Shown piece by piece: positions 1 through 7,279 of a DNA stretch of 48,517 nucleotides. The notes beneath the pieces were generated by a model. That model made no database searches, was not told the DNA's origin, and worked only from the letters and a program-made list of their open reading frames with translations. Every line of letters begins with the position of its first letter. The stretch's first letter is position 1. The DNA comes from a virus. A program made the position numbers and the translations under genes. The stretch is from IMG/VR virus record IMGVR_UViG_3300017714_000017, positions 1 to 48,517 of that record. One strand, written 5' to 3'.

Positions 1-123
1 GCGAAGCGGGGTCATACTGATCCTCGCTACAAAATGTTGTTTGCAGTGCCTAACGGTGGCGAACGACATAAGGTGGTTGCCGCAAAGATGAAAGCAGAGG
101 GCGCGAGAAAGGGAGTGCCTGAC
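1..123. repeat. Terminal direct repeat, left copy
   Basis: Bases 1-123 are identical to 48395-48517. The repeat lies inside the VRR-NUC nuclease gene, whose frame runs correctly across the join. This is what a circular assembly, or a circularly permuted phage genome, looks like when cut at an arbitrary point. It is unlikely to be a physical terminal repeat, because the cut falls within a coding sequence and the length is typical of assembler overlap. Confidence 0.95.
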
Positions 124-327
124 ATTTTCCTTCCTGTGGCAAACTCTCTTTATCACGGATTTTTTATCGAGATGAAAAAACCAGGACTGGAGAATACGCC
201 TAGTGCGATAAAACCGGATCAAAGGAAATGGCACAGTTGGCTAATCGCACAAGGCTACAAGGTACAAGTCTACTACAACTGGGTAGACGCAACAGAAGAT
301 ATTGAACGCTATTTATCACTGAAGTAA
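1..327 (+). CDS. VRR-NUC domain nuclease (3' part; 5' part is at the right end)
   Basis: The frame is open from base 1. The true start is the ATG at 48326, so the joined protein is 131 residues; the first ATG here (base 34) is residue 35. VRR-NUC proteins are PD-(D/E)XK-fold nucleases acting on structured or free-ended DNA. The joined protein shows the family order: an N-terminal E12...HQ16 helix, the VPNGG block (39-43), a basic KxKAEGARKG segment, the catalytic P63-D64 and E80-x-K82, then a C-terminal half matching the GY-V-V ending of the fold. Length is normal for a stand-alone phage VRR-NUC. The SNase-like gene lies directly upstream across the join and overlaps its start. Confidence 0.9.
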   Translation, partial: AKRGHTDPRYKMLFAVPNGGERHKVVAAKMKAEGARKGVPDIFLPVANSLYHGFFIEMKKPGLENTPSAIKPDQRKWHSWLIAQGYKVQVYYNWVDATEDIERYLSLK

Positions 328-344
328 AAACTGGAGAAACTGTA

Positions 345-1049
345 ATGACTGAGTATTTGAAAAAATTTTTAAACGACGGTCCTGTGTACATGACTCAACA
401 AGAGGGAATGTCTCTTGCTGATATGGGTTTGATTGAACCTGATGTAGCCCAGGTGTCACCAATAAACCCTAGTGCAGTTTTGGTAAATCTTACTGAGGCT
501 GGTCAAAAAAGATTGGATAAAATGATGGAGCCTGAATTACCACTGCCACCTAAAGAACCATCGGAGCCTGCTCACTGGGCAATATCGGATGGAACCCCAG
601 CCGTTGAACACGGTACGCCAAAAACCACTGATCTTAAAATTGATAATGACATTCCTGTTCCAAAAATGAAACGAGTTCCACCTAAATCTAAGAAAAAACC
701 TAGATTTCCGTTTGATCAGCTTGAAGAAGGTCAATCTTTTCACTTGGCAGTTACCGAAGACCAGTCTGAACCTTGGAAAACAGTTGCTCCGTTCCTAACT
801 GCGGCAAATACCAAGTCAAAAGTTCCTGTGGAACCCCAAGAAATGGTTAAAATGACCAAAAAACGCATTGTTTTGGACGAAAACGGCGAAAAAATGAAGG
901 AAAAAGGTAAATTGGTCTACGAAAAGTACCAAATTGAAGTGCCAAAGACGGCTCAAACTAAGAAATTTATCTGTCGGCGTGTCGGCGCGGACGATCCTGC
1001 GGGTGACGGTGCAAGAGTTTTTAGGGTTTCTCTTGATCACGAAGATTAA
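345..1049 (+). CDS. Hypothetical protein, DUF7303-like C-terminal region
   Basis: A 234-residue protein starting 17 bases after the nuclease stop, with GGAG ahead of the ATG. The N-terminal third has a short ordered segment (1-65). Residues about 65-120 are a Pro/Lys-rich linker. From residue about 122 a conserved-looking unit begins (PFDQLEEGQSF), followed by TAANTK and later KKFICRRV, then a final RVFRVSL. This order (Pro-Phe...GxSF...N-K...R...RV-RV) is what I recall for DUF7303, a small phage domain of unknown role. It is the last gene before a strong terminator, so it probably belongs to the nuclease transcript. Function unknown. Confidence 0.75.
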   Translation: MTEYLKKFLNDGPVYMTQQEGMSLADMGLIEPDVAQVSPINPSAVLVNLTEAGQKRLDKMMEPELPLPPKEPSEPAHWAISDGTPAVEHGTPKTTDLKIDNDIPVPKMKRVPPKSKKKPRFPFDQLEEGQSFHLAVTEDQSEPWKTVAPFLTAANTKSKVPVEPQEMVKMTKKRIVLDENGEKMKEKGKLVYEKYQIEVPKTAQTKKFICRRVGADDPAGDGARVFRVSLDHED

Positions 1050-1086
1050 TTCAGTATGATTTAAAAAGTCTTTCGTTTGGGTTTAG

Positions 1087-1119
1087 GTCGGGCTGCTCAT
1101 AGCAGCTCGGCTTTTTTTT
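1087..1119 (+). terminator. Rho-independent terminator
   Basis: An 11-bp stem (arms 1087-1097 and 1101-1111, two G-U pairs) with a three-base loop is followed directly by eight T. It closes the nuclease/DUF7303 unit and separates it from the secreted-protein genes. Confidence 0.88.
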
Positions 1120-1125
1120 ATTACC

Positions 1126-1153
1126 TTGACATTCTAAGTATAATCTCTATTTT
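1126..1153 (+). promoter_or_regulatory. Candidate sigma70-type promoter
   Basis: TTGACA at 1126-1131 is followed 16 bases later by TATTTT (1148-1153). A better -10-like TATAAT lies at 1139-1144 but has no -35 at the right distance. The site sits between a terminator and the first gene of the next module, where a promoter is expected. Confidence 0.4.
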
Positions 1154-1200
1154 GTAATTGTTACGGCTAGTATTTCAAATCATCTTACTGAGAAAATTAA

Positions 1201-1602
1201 ATGAATCCTCGCGTATCTGTTGTTGCTGTTTTGTTGACTGTTGTGTGCCTAGCGAGCTTGGTAAATGCACAAGATTGTGTGGACTGCGATTCCTTTCTCG
1301 CAGTTCGGTCAAAATTTGTGTCTGCTCCAAAAGTAGAGCGATACCAAGTTACAGAAATGGTCAAAACGGTTAAGATGGTTCCTACGGAAGTGGAAGTGCC
1401 TATGACTCGTACTTACGAGACTTCGACAACAACACGCGAAATCTACGACGGCGGTGCAAGGGAAATGTTTCGTCGTCGTAGAGTCGGATTCATGGACTGG
1501 GGATGCGTTGCCACTGCGGTCGGTGCTTACTTTGACTGCGCAATGGCAAAAAAGGGGGAACGTGGAGGTTTTCTCCGACGACTTTTATTTTTTAGGAGGT
1601 GA
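1201..1602 (+). CDS. Exported protein of unknown function, planctomycete-like
   Basis: A 133-residue protein. Residues 1-23 form a clear Sec signal peptide (basic start, VVAVLLTVV core, VNA-QD cleavage site). A CVDC pair follows immediately after cleavage. The middle (about 45-80) is rich in Val, Thr, Glu and Met, in the register style seen in many planctomycete surface proteins. Near the C-terminus is an Arg-rich RRRR segment, two further Cys and a final basic RRLLFFRR. No enzymatic motif is visible. It starts the module after the 1087-1119 terminator. It may alter the host envelope or be carried-over host sequence; the planctomycete link is an impression, not a search result. Confidence 0.75.
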   Translation: MNPRVSVVAVLLTVVCLASLVNAQDCVDCDSFLAVRSKFVSAPKVERYQVTEMVKTVKMVPTEVEVPMTRTYETSTTTREIYDGGAREMFRRRRVGFMDWGCVATAVGAYFDCAMAKKGERGGFLRRLLFFRR

Positions 1603-1604
1603 TC
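1594..1604 (+). promoter_or_regulatory. Extended Shine-Dalgarno for the 29-residue basic peptide
   Basis: AGGAGGTGATC matches the complement of the canonical bacterial 16S rRNA 3' end over 11 bases. It lies at the end of the preceding reading frame, with the GTG start at 1608. Most genes in this window have only 4-6 matching bases, so this is exceptional and supports translation of the small frame behind it. Confidence 0.75.
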
Positions 1605-1607
1605 AAA

Positions 1608-1697
1608 GTGGCTCGATACGCAACAATAGGTAAGTCAAAGTCAAAAGCGAAAGCAAAACCGAAGAAAAAATCCAAACCTAAACGAAAGAAATCATGA
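1608..1697 (+). CDS. Very small Lys-rich basic peptide
   Basis: A 29-residue frame beginning GTG GCT CGA TAC and ending at TGA 1695-1697. The peptide has 12 Lys and 2 Arg; after residue 8 it is an alternating Lys-Ser/Ala/Pro tail like the C-terminal tails of bacterial histone-H1-like proteins. Support comes from the exceptional Shine-Dalgarno just upstream and from the 4-base ATGA overlap with the next start, a normal translational coupling arrangement. It could bind nucleic acid or act on membranes; nothing distinguishes these. Confidence 0.65.
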   Translation: MARYATIGKSKSKAKAKPKKKSKPKRKKS

Positions 1698-2464
1698 ACC
1701 TTAAATTTCTAGGCACAGCAATGTGCCTTCTTTTTTGCGCACAACTAAATGCCCAGACGTTTGATGTAAAGACACTTGATGGAAGCATCAAGATGTCAAG
1801 TCAGATGGTCACAAAGACTCAAATCTTTGATGAGAAAAAATCTTTGATAGGAGAAGTCAAAGATGAAGGTGAATCCAGCAAGATATCAGATCAGGTTGTC
1901 AAAATTTTGTCTGTAGATACCGATGCTGCTAATGTCTCCGTGTATGCCGATGATATTGAAAGAAATCCGGTTGACTTGCCAAGTGCAGGTAAAAACCGAT
2001 GGTTAATACCTAATGCGCAAAAACTTTGGATTGAAGTTAGGGTTGTCGATTTTGAGAAAAACATTTTTGACTCTAAACGGATTGTTGTAGACAAAATTGA
2101 CGCTCCTGATGTTGAACCTGAAAATAAACCGCCAATTGAGTTACCAGGATTAAGAGTGATGATGGTAGTAGAAAGCTCTAAACTGCCGACATACGACCGA
2201 AGGCAGGTTGAGGTTTTCTTTTCAGAAAAAATTAGCATGTACTTAAATCGAAGATGCGTAATCGGACCTAGCGGAGTTCCTGAATGGCGGGTCATGGACC
2301 CAGACACTGAGTTTCCAGAAAATTGTGATTTAGTTTGGTGTAAGGCATTAAAGCGACCAATGAAAAGTTTACCTTGGATAATTATTTCTAACGGAAAGAC
2401 TGGTTACGAAGGCCCACTTCCAAAGACAACTGAAGAACTTATTGAACTTGTGGATAAATACTAA
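1694..2464 (+). CDS. Exported protein of unknown function
   Basis: A 256-residue protein whose residues 1-21 form a signal peptide (MNLKFLGTAMCLLFCAQLNA before Q). The first half looks like beta-rich extracellular domain material. The second half, from about residue 150 (LRVMMVVESS), alternates hydrophobic strands and helices, with a single Cys in NRRCV, then PEWRVMD, LPWIII and LPKTTEELIEL. This could be a degenerate thioredoxin-like fold, but no CxxC is present. It overlaps the basic peptide by 4 bases and the peptidase start by 1 base, so the genes are co-translated. Function unknown. Confidence 0.75.
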   Translation: MNLKFLGTAMCLLFCAQLNAQTFDVKTLDGSIKMSSQMVTKTQIFDEKKSLIGEVKDEGESSKISDQVVKILSVDTDAANVSVYADDIERNPVDLPSAGKNRWLIPNAQKLWIEVRVVDFEKNIFDSKRIVVDKIDAPDVEPENKPPIELPGLRVMMVVESSKLPTYDRRQVEVFFSEKISMYLNRRCVIGPSGVPEWRVMDPDTEFPENCDLVWCKALKRPMKSLPWIIISNGKTGYEGPLPKTTEELIELVDKY

Positions 2465-3270
2465 TGGCAGATTTTATAATCAATGATGCTCTCACTCCTA
2501 TCGAGTGTTTTAATCATACTCGCGGTCTTGTTCCAAGAGATTATCGAGAAGTTTTTGTTGGTTGCTATTCTAGTTCTACTCCTTGGTCGATGGACATCCC
2601 AACTATTCCAAGGTCGCAATGGTCAGAGCGAATAAAAAACATGGAAGCGTCTCACAGTCGCTTATCAGATATTCGCAATCGAGCAGACGGTGGTAAACCA
2701 ATGAAAGCCTTTGATCAAAATGGTCAAGGGTTTTGTTGGTCTTACTCAACTGCTGCCTGCGTCATGCTGTTGCGGGCGGCAGCAAACATGCCGTACAAAC
2801 GACTTAGCCCACATGCCGTAGCTTGTAAAATTTATAATTTTCGAGATCGAGGTGCTTGGGGAGCATTGTCGATGGAGTTTATGTCAGAAAATGGCATTCC
2901 AGAAGAAAAACATTGGCCTCAAAAATCAATGTCTCGATCTTACGATGTTCCTGAAACTTGGGCAAATGCTAAAAAATATAGAATTACGGAAGGATGGATG
3001 GACTTAGATTTAAACGCATATGATCGGGAATTATCGTTTGATCAAGTAGCAACTTGTCTTTTAAGTCGCATTCCTGTAGTTTGCGATTACAATTGGTGGG
3101 GTCATTCGGTAGCTGCAATGGATTTAGTTGAGACTTCTCCAGATAAGTTTGGAGTTAGAATTTTAAATTCATGGACAGATTCATGGGGAGAGCAAGGAAC
3201 TGCCGTTTTAGAGGGAAATAGAGCTATTCCCGACGGTGCGTGTGCTGCTCGCGTTATAGTTGGTGCATAA
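2464..3270 (+). CDS. Papain-family (C1-like) cysteine peptidase, candidate lysin
   Basis: A 268-residue protein with the papain triad in order: Cys91 in QGFCWSYST (Gln88 as oxyanion-hole residue), His214 in WGHSVAAMD and Asn235 in ILNSWTDSWGEQG. The Gln-Cys spacing is shorter than in papain. There is no signal peptide and no long propeptide. The gene is followed directly by small membrane proteins. No lysozyme, amidase or other classic endolysin was found elsewhere, so it may be the lysis enzyme, cutting a protein-rich wall or peptide cross-links. It could instead be a virion or host-take-over protease. The fold assignment is strong; the role is inferred from position. Confidence 0.85.
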   Translation: MADFIINDALTPIECFNHTRGLVPRDYREVFVGCYSSSTPWSMDIPTIPRSQWSERIKNMEASHSRLSDIRNRADGGKPMKAFDQNGQGFCWSYSTAACVMLLRAAANMPYKRLSPHAVACKIYNFRDRGAWGALSMEFMSENGIPEEKHWPQKSMSRSYDVPETWANAKKYRITEGWMDLDLNAYDRELSFDQVATCLLSRIPVVCDYNWWGHSVAAMDLVETSPDKFGVRILNSWTDSWGEQGTAVLEGNRAIPDGACAARVIVGA

Positions 3271-3522
3271 ATGAAAAAATGGTATACTTCTAAAACAGTA
3301 TGGGTTGGTATTTTTCAAATCTTGGCAGCAATAACATTGATTATGTCAGACTTGATGGTGGACAGTGAATACATTTCGGCAATACTCGCCGTTAATGGAT
3401 TCTTAGGCGTTGCTTTGAGATGGATCACCGATAAACCTATTACTTCGCCAATCAGCAAAATGGACAATCTGCGACCGCAGATTAAACATAACGAAGCTGC
3501 GCGAAGGTACATAGTGAAATGA
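3271..3522 (+). CDS. Small membrane protein, holin candidate
   Basis: An 83-residue protein beginning one base after the peptidase stop. After a short basic start (MKKWYTSKT) there is a transmembrane helix at about 10-28 (VGIFQILAAITLIMSDL), a short loop and a second at about 34-51 (ISAILAVNGFLGVALRWI), then a basic tail. Two helices and a charged C-terminus fit class II/III holins and a widely seen phage membrane family. Position after the peptidase supports a lysis role, but holins are too variable to name from sequence alone. Confidence 0.7.
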   Translation: MKKWYTSKTVWVGIFQILAAITLIMSDLMVDSEYISAILAVNGFLGVALRWITDKPITSPISKMDNLRPQIKHNEAARRYIVK

Positions 3523-3824
3523 TTTCCCATTTTCTGGCACAGGCTGATCCTGTCACAGTAAAATCAATTACCAATCCTTATGATTACGGGATTGCAATTG
3601 GCACAATTATAGTTTTGTTTTTTGTGCTGTATCAACTTGGCTCAAAAGTAATTAATCGTTTTGATGAGATTGCAAGCAAGCATGATGAAACAATCCGAAT
3701 GCTTCACGATGAACACAAAGACGAACGTGCTATTTGGCGAGATGAAAGTTTTAGAAGAACTGAAAAAATTGATGACCTTTGTGATCGAATGATACACGCA
3801 CTTGCAAGGCATGAGAAAACCTAA
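3519..3824 (+). CDS. Membrane-anchored coiled-coil protein, lysis-associated candidate
   Basis: A 101-residue protein overlapping the previous gene by ATGA. One transmembrane helix lies at about residues 25-43 (YGIAIGTIIVLFFVLYQLG). Residues 45-100 are a highly charged helix with heptad character (repeated D, E, K, R, H). The shape resembles an inner-membrane spanin or a regulator of a holin. No lipoprotein partner is evident, so the spanin idea is weak. Confidence 0.7.
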   Translation: MISHFLAQADPVTVKSITNPYDYGIAIGTIIVLFFVLYQLGSKVINRFDEIASKHDETIRMLHDEHKDERAIWRDESFRRTEKIDDLCDRMIHALARHEKT

Positions 3825-4053
3825 TATGGATTTTTACGATAAGATTTACACCATATTTATTGTGGGTTTAATTCTTTTTGGTGCATGGTTTATTTATTTT
3901 TGTGTTGTAAACCCAACTAAACTAGAAAAACAATACTTTCTTCAAAAAATTGATGAAGACGGTGTTCAATGGTACGTTTACATGGACGAAGCAGAACATT
4001 CGGTTTGGGCAAAAAAGCGTTACGAAAAAATAAACGTGAGGGGAGTTAACTAA
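3811..4053 (+). CDS. Small single-pass membrane protein
   Basis: About 80 residues from ATG 3811; ATG 3826, one base after the upstream stop, is an equally possible start. One transmembrane helix (IYTIFIVGLILFGAWFIYFCVV) is followed by a soluble tail with several aromatic residues. It overlaps or abuts its neighbours on both sides and so belongs to the same membrane-protein cassette. Function unknown. Confidence 0.65.
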   Translation: MRKPNMDFYDKIYTIFIVGLILFGAWFIYFCVVNPTKLEKQYFLQKIDEDGVQWYVYMDEAEHSVWAKKRYEKINVRGVN

Positions 4054-5003
4054 TGCCGGTATATTCATTTCCCGCGTCAGCAATAGTTGATTCCACTGTC
4101 ACAGGACGGTCGCTTATTACGGCGGCTAACGCAGCGGCTGTGCAAACTGCGGCAGGCATTGACCTTGCTGATTTTGAAGCGACTAATGGAACATTTACTT
4201 CGACTTTAAAAACAGACGCGGGTGCAGTTCTTAAATTTTTTAATTCAACTGGCACGAATGCCGAGTACATTCAAGGAGCCTGGATTGCCAACGATTTCTA
4301 CTTTGGAACGAAAAAAGACGGTGCAGGCTCGGCAAGAGCAATGTATTTTCAGTACGATTCAAGCAACCGCCTTTTAATCGACTCAAGTGAAATAAAATTT
4401 TATCGAAACCTTTTGCCTAGCACTGATGGGACGCTAAACATTGGAAGTGCCAGCCTAAAGGTTGGGGCGATTACAGCGGTAAGTTTTACTGGGGATGGTA
4501 GTGGATTAACCGGCCTGCCAAGCGGAAGCAGCACTTTAAGTGGCCTGACTGACACAAATGTTAGCTCGCCTGCAAACGGCAACCTTCTTATCTACGATGC
4601 AACTAGCTCGAAATGGGACAATGCTTTACTAACGTCTTCCGATTCTTCAGTGACAATAACTGCGGGAGCAGGAACAATAAATCTTTCAACCGGAGGCATG
4701 GGGCCATCAGACGAAAGACTAAAAAAAGACATTACGCCAATCGAAGGATCACTCAAAAAAGTGATGGCGATGAAACCGGTAGAATTTCAGTGGCGAGACG
4801 GTTACGACGAATTTCATAAAGCTACTGGCAAAGACATTGGTTTTGTGGCGCAGCAAATTGAACCAATCGAACCATTGTTAGTTGGTGAGCGAAACGAATA
4901 TAAAACTTTAGAGTACGCAAAGTTTGCGCCTCTGCTTGTCGGAGCAATTCAGGAATTACAGGCTGAAATTGAGCGATTGAAAAAAAAGGTAGGTGAGTCA
5001 TGA
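4053..5003 (+). CDS. Tail fibre/spike with S74 intramolecular chaperone domain
   Basis: A 316-residue protein. The N-terminal two thirds are low in charge and beta-rich, as in fibre shafts (repeated G-x-LTGLPSG-like turns). From about residue 215 the sequence becomes a Peptidase_S74 / ICA domain: SDERLKKDITPIEGSLKKV contains the Ser/Lys pair of the autocatalytic site, followed by the family's FVAQQIEPIEP and a coiled-coil end (AIQELQAEIERLKKKV). S74 domains trimerise fibres such as the K1F endosialidase and then cut themselves off. This is probably a receptor-binding fibre. Confidence 0.88.
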   Translation: MPVYSFPASAIVDSTVTGRSLITAANAAAVQTAAGIDLADFEATNGTFTSTLKTDAGAVLKFFNSTGTNAEYIQGAWIANDFYFGTKKDGAGSARAMYFQYDSSNRLLIDSSEIKFYRNLLPSTDGTLNIGSASLKVGAITAVSFTGDGSGLTGLPSGSSTLSGLTDTNVSSPANGNLLIYDATSSKWDNALLTSSDSSVTITAGAGTINLSTGGMGPSDERLKKDITPIEGSLKKVMAMKPVEFQWRDGYDEFHKATGKDIGFVAQQIEPIEPLLVGERNEYKTLEYAKFAPLLVGAIQELQAEIERLKKKVGES

Positions 5004-5329
5004 GTCACGCAGTATTTACAGTAAGTGTAAGCGGACTGGACAACGAAGGGTTGCACGATGCTTTGGCTGCACAGTTTGTTATTCAAAAAGAAAACGCGAG
5101 ACGTTTAAAAGCAGACGAGCCTTTGCTGCCATTTGAACCTTTTGATGCTCTAAAAGCGAGCTACGTTTCTTTTTTAAGCAGCATCGTTCAGCAAGCGCAC
5201 GAAAGTTATATTGCCGAGCAAGCTATTCAGCAAGCACAAGATGATGAATTGTCGTTGCGTTGGCTTGAGGCTAGCGAGTCAGAACGAAGTGCTGCACTTA
5301 CTTCGCTTCCAGAAGCAACTGAACATTAA
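5000..5329 (+). CDS. Hypothetical protein, possible fibre-associated factor
   Basis: A 109-residue, mostly helical protein overlapping the fibre gene by ATGA. It is rich in Ala, Gln and Glu and has no motif I can assign. Position between two fibre genes and tight coupling to the S74 fibre suggest an assembly chaperone or fibre subunit; that is inference only. Confidence 0.65.
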   Translation: MSHAVFTVSVSGLDNEGLHDALAAQFVIQKENARRLKADEPLLPFEPFDALKASYVSFLSSIVQQAHESYIAEQAIQQAQDDELSLRWLEASESERSAALTSLPEATEH

Positions 5330-5344
5330 AGATACGGGTGAATC

Positions 5345-7279
5345 ATGGCAACATCAAAAGTTATTTTCAGTTACCCTAGCGGTGAAACTCTTGTCGTTAG
5401 AGCATTGCCCCTGACTGGCAACGCATATTTACTTACAAGCACATCTGTTTCTGAAGCACCTGCCAACAGTGGACTATACACCGCAACATTTACTGAGGCT
5501 TCTGCACTGAATGGAGCCTATCGGATTGTCATTACTCTTTCAGGCACTGGCGTGGCTAGTTATCAGGCTCGTTGGACTGGGTCTGATGGTGAAACGGTTG
5601 CCGCAACTGAGTTAATTGATGTGTCGCAACTTGCCAGTTCTGCTAGTATTGCCGCGTTGAATAATTTTGACCCAGCTTCCGATGCCGTGGCTAATGTTAC
5701 CTTGTGCGCAACAACAACTACAAATAGCGACATGCGGGGAACTGATAGCGCGGCATTGGCAAGTGCATTGTCAACAATAGATGGAATTGTAGACTCGATT
5801 CTTGTAGATACGGGTACAACGATTCCAGCACAAATAACATCGCTAAATGATTTCAATCCTGCTACTGATGCGGTTGCGAATGTTACTTTGGTCGCGACTA
5901 CCACTACAAACACTGACATGCGAGGAACCGACGGCGCAAATACTACAACCCCAAATACAGTTGCTCCAGACAACGCAAGCGTTGCTGCAATTCTTGTTGA
6001 TACAGGGACAACAATTCCGGCACAGATAACAGGACTAAACAACTTTGATCCTGCCAGCGATGCAGTTGCAAATGTCACGCTTGTTGCTACAACGACAACA
6101 AATAGTGACATGAGGGGGACTGATGGAGCAAACACAACTGCTCCTGACAATTCTTCGATTACAGCAATCAAAAGTAAAACGGATCAACTTGTGTTTACAG
6201 TGGCGAACCAAGTGGACTCGAATGCACTGAGTGGAGGTGGTAGTGGATTAGATGCAGCAGGGGTGAGGTCGGCAGTTGGTCTTTCTTCAGCAAACCTTGA
6301 TACTCAACTAAGTGACATACCAACCGTTGCAGAATTTGAATCGCGTACAATTGCTGCTGCTTCATATTTCAATCCTGCTACTGACACTGTTGCAAATGTT
6401 ACTTTGGTAGGTACAACGACAACCAATACTGACATGCGAGGAACTGAAGGCGCAAATACCACAACCCCAAACACAGTTGCTCCTGATAACGCAAGCATTG
6501 CATCTATTTTGGTGGACACAAATGATCTTCAGACAAACCAAGGCGATTGGGTTACGGCTACAGGATTTTCCACCTTTAATCCTGCTTCTGACACAGTAGC
6601 CAATGTCACGTTATGTGCGACAACAACTACGAATACCGACATGCGTGGGACAGACGGTGCAAACACTGTTACGCCAGTTGATGTTTCTTCAAATGTAACT
6701 GCGATCAAGGCGAAGACAGATCAGTTTGTATTTAGCACTGCGAACCAAGTTGACGCAAAGATTATTTCAGGTGGAGGTGGTGGGGGTGGTGACACTGCTG
6801 CTGAAATTTATACTTACTTTACTGATGGAACTAGAGAAGATGCTTTTAAAGCAGATTCTACTCTTGCAAAGCAAAATGAAATTTTAGCTAAACTTTCAAC
6901 AACAACTCAAGTATTTACTGATCCTGATATGGCAAATCCAAGAAAAATTACAATCATTCGCGGCGATGCTTACGACAGTGTTTCATGGCCTGCAAAATCA
7001 TGGGACGTTGGCAGAGACATTAACGGTTTAACATTTCGGTTTACTATAAAAGATCAAATAGACGGAAATGTAATTTTTCAATCAACCGGAACTGGGGTTA
7101 GTCAAGTTGCTGCTCCGGTAATTACAAGTGCGCAAAGCATTTTGCTTCAGAAAACTGAAGTAGGTGACGAATACTATTGGGATTTAGAAATTCAATACTC
7201 TGCAACTTCTTTTGGAACTCCTTTGTACGGAACCGTAGAAGTTGTTGATGATGTTACGACACCTGGAGATCGAAGCTAA
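5345..7279 (+). CDS. Large tail/baseplate fibre protein with five internal repeats
   Basis: A 644-residue protein. An N-terminal beta domain (1-100) is followed by five copies of a unit F(N/D)PA(S/T)D-VANVTL-TTTTN-DMRGT, a motif common in phage fibre-type structural proteins. They are joined by linkers of the ILVDTGTTIPAQI and SVTAIKAKTDQ types. A Gly-rich hinge (about 475-482) leads to a C-terminal domain from about residue 535 (ITIIRGDAYDSVSWP), which looks like the BppU-type upper-baseplate beta domain. It is probably a long structural fibre; the repeats set its length. Confidence 0.8.
   Translation: MATSKVIFSYPSGETLVVRALPLTGNAYLLTSTSVSEAPANSGLYTATFTEASALNGAYRIVITLSGTGVASYQARWTGSDGETVAATELIDVSQLASSASIAALNNFDPASDAVANVTLCATTTTNSDMRGTDSAALASALSTIDGIVDSILVDTGTTIPAQITSLNDFNPATDAVANVTLVATTTTNTDMRGTDGANTTTPNTVAPDNASVAAILVDTGTTIPAQITGLNNFDPASDAVANVTLVATTTTNSDMRGTDGANTTAPDNSSITAIKSKTDQLVFTVANQVDSNALSGGGSGLDAAGVRSAVGLSSANLDTQLSDIPTVAEFESRTIAAASYFNPATDTVANVTLVGTTTTNTDMRGTEGANTTTPNTVAPDNASIASILVDTNDLQTNQGDWVTATGFSTFNPASDTVANVTLCATTTTNTDMRGTDGANTVTPVDVSSNVTAIKAKTDQFVFSTANQVDAKIISGGGGGGGDTAAEIYTYFTDGTREDAFKADSTLAKQNEILAKLSTTTQVFTDPDMANPRKITIIRGDAYDSVSWPAKSWDVGRDINGLTFRFTIKDQIDGNVIFQSTGTGVSQVAAPVITSAQSILLQKTEVGDEYYWDLEIQYSATSFGTPLYGTVEVVDDVTTPGDRS
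5666..6661 (+). repeat. Five-copy coding repeat in the fibre gene
   Basis: Repeat units of about 87 bases begin at 5666, 5852, 6044, 6368 and 6575. The protein unit is nearly invariant, but the DNA differs at many third positions, so the copies are held by selection on protein rather than by recent duplication. Uneven spacing (186, 192, 324 and 207 bases) shows variable linkers. Confidence 0.85.

Noticed and set aside
5563-6171. 202-residue minus-strand frame opposite the repeated fibre gene
   Set aside because: It arises from the repeats on the coding strand; its Val/Ala-rich product repeats in the same rhythm and it has no ribosome site.
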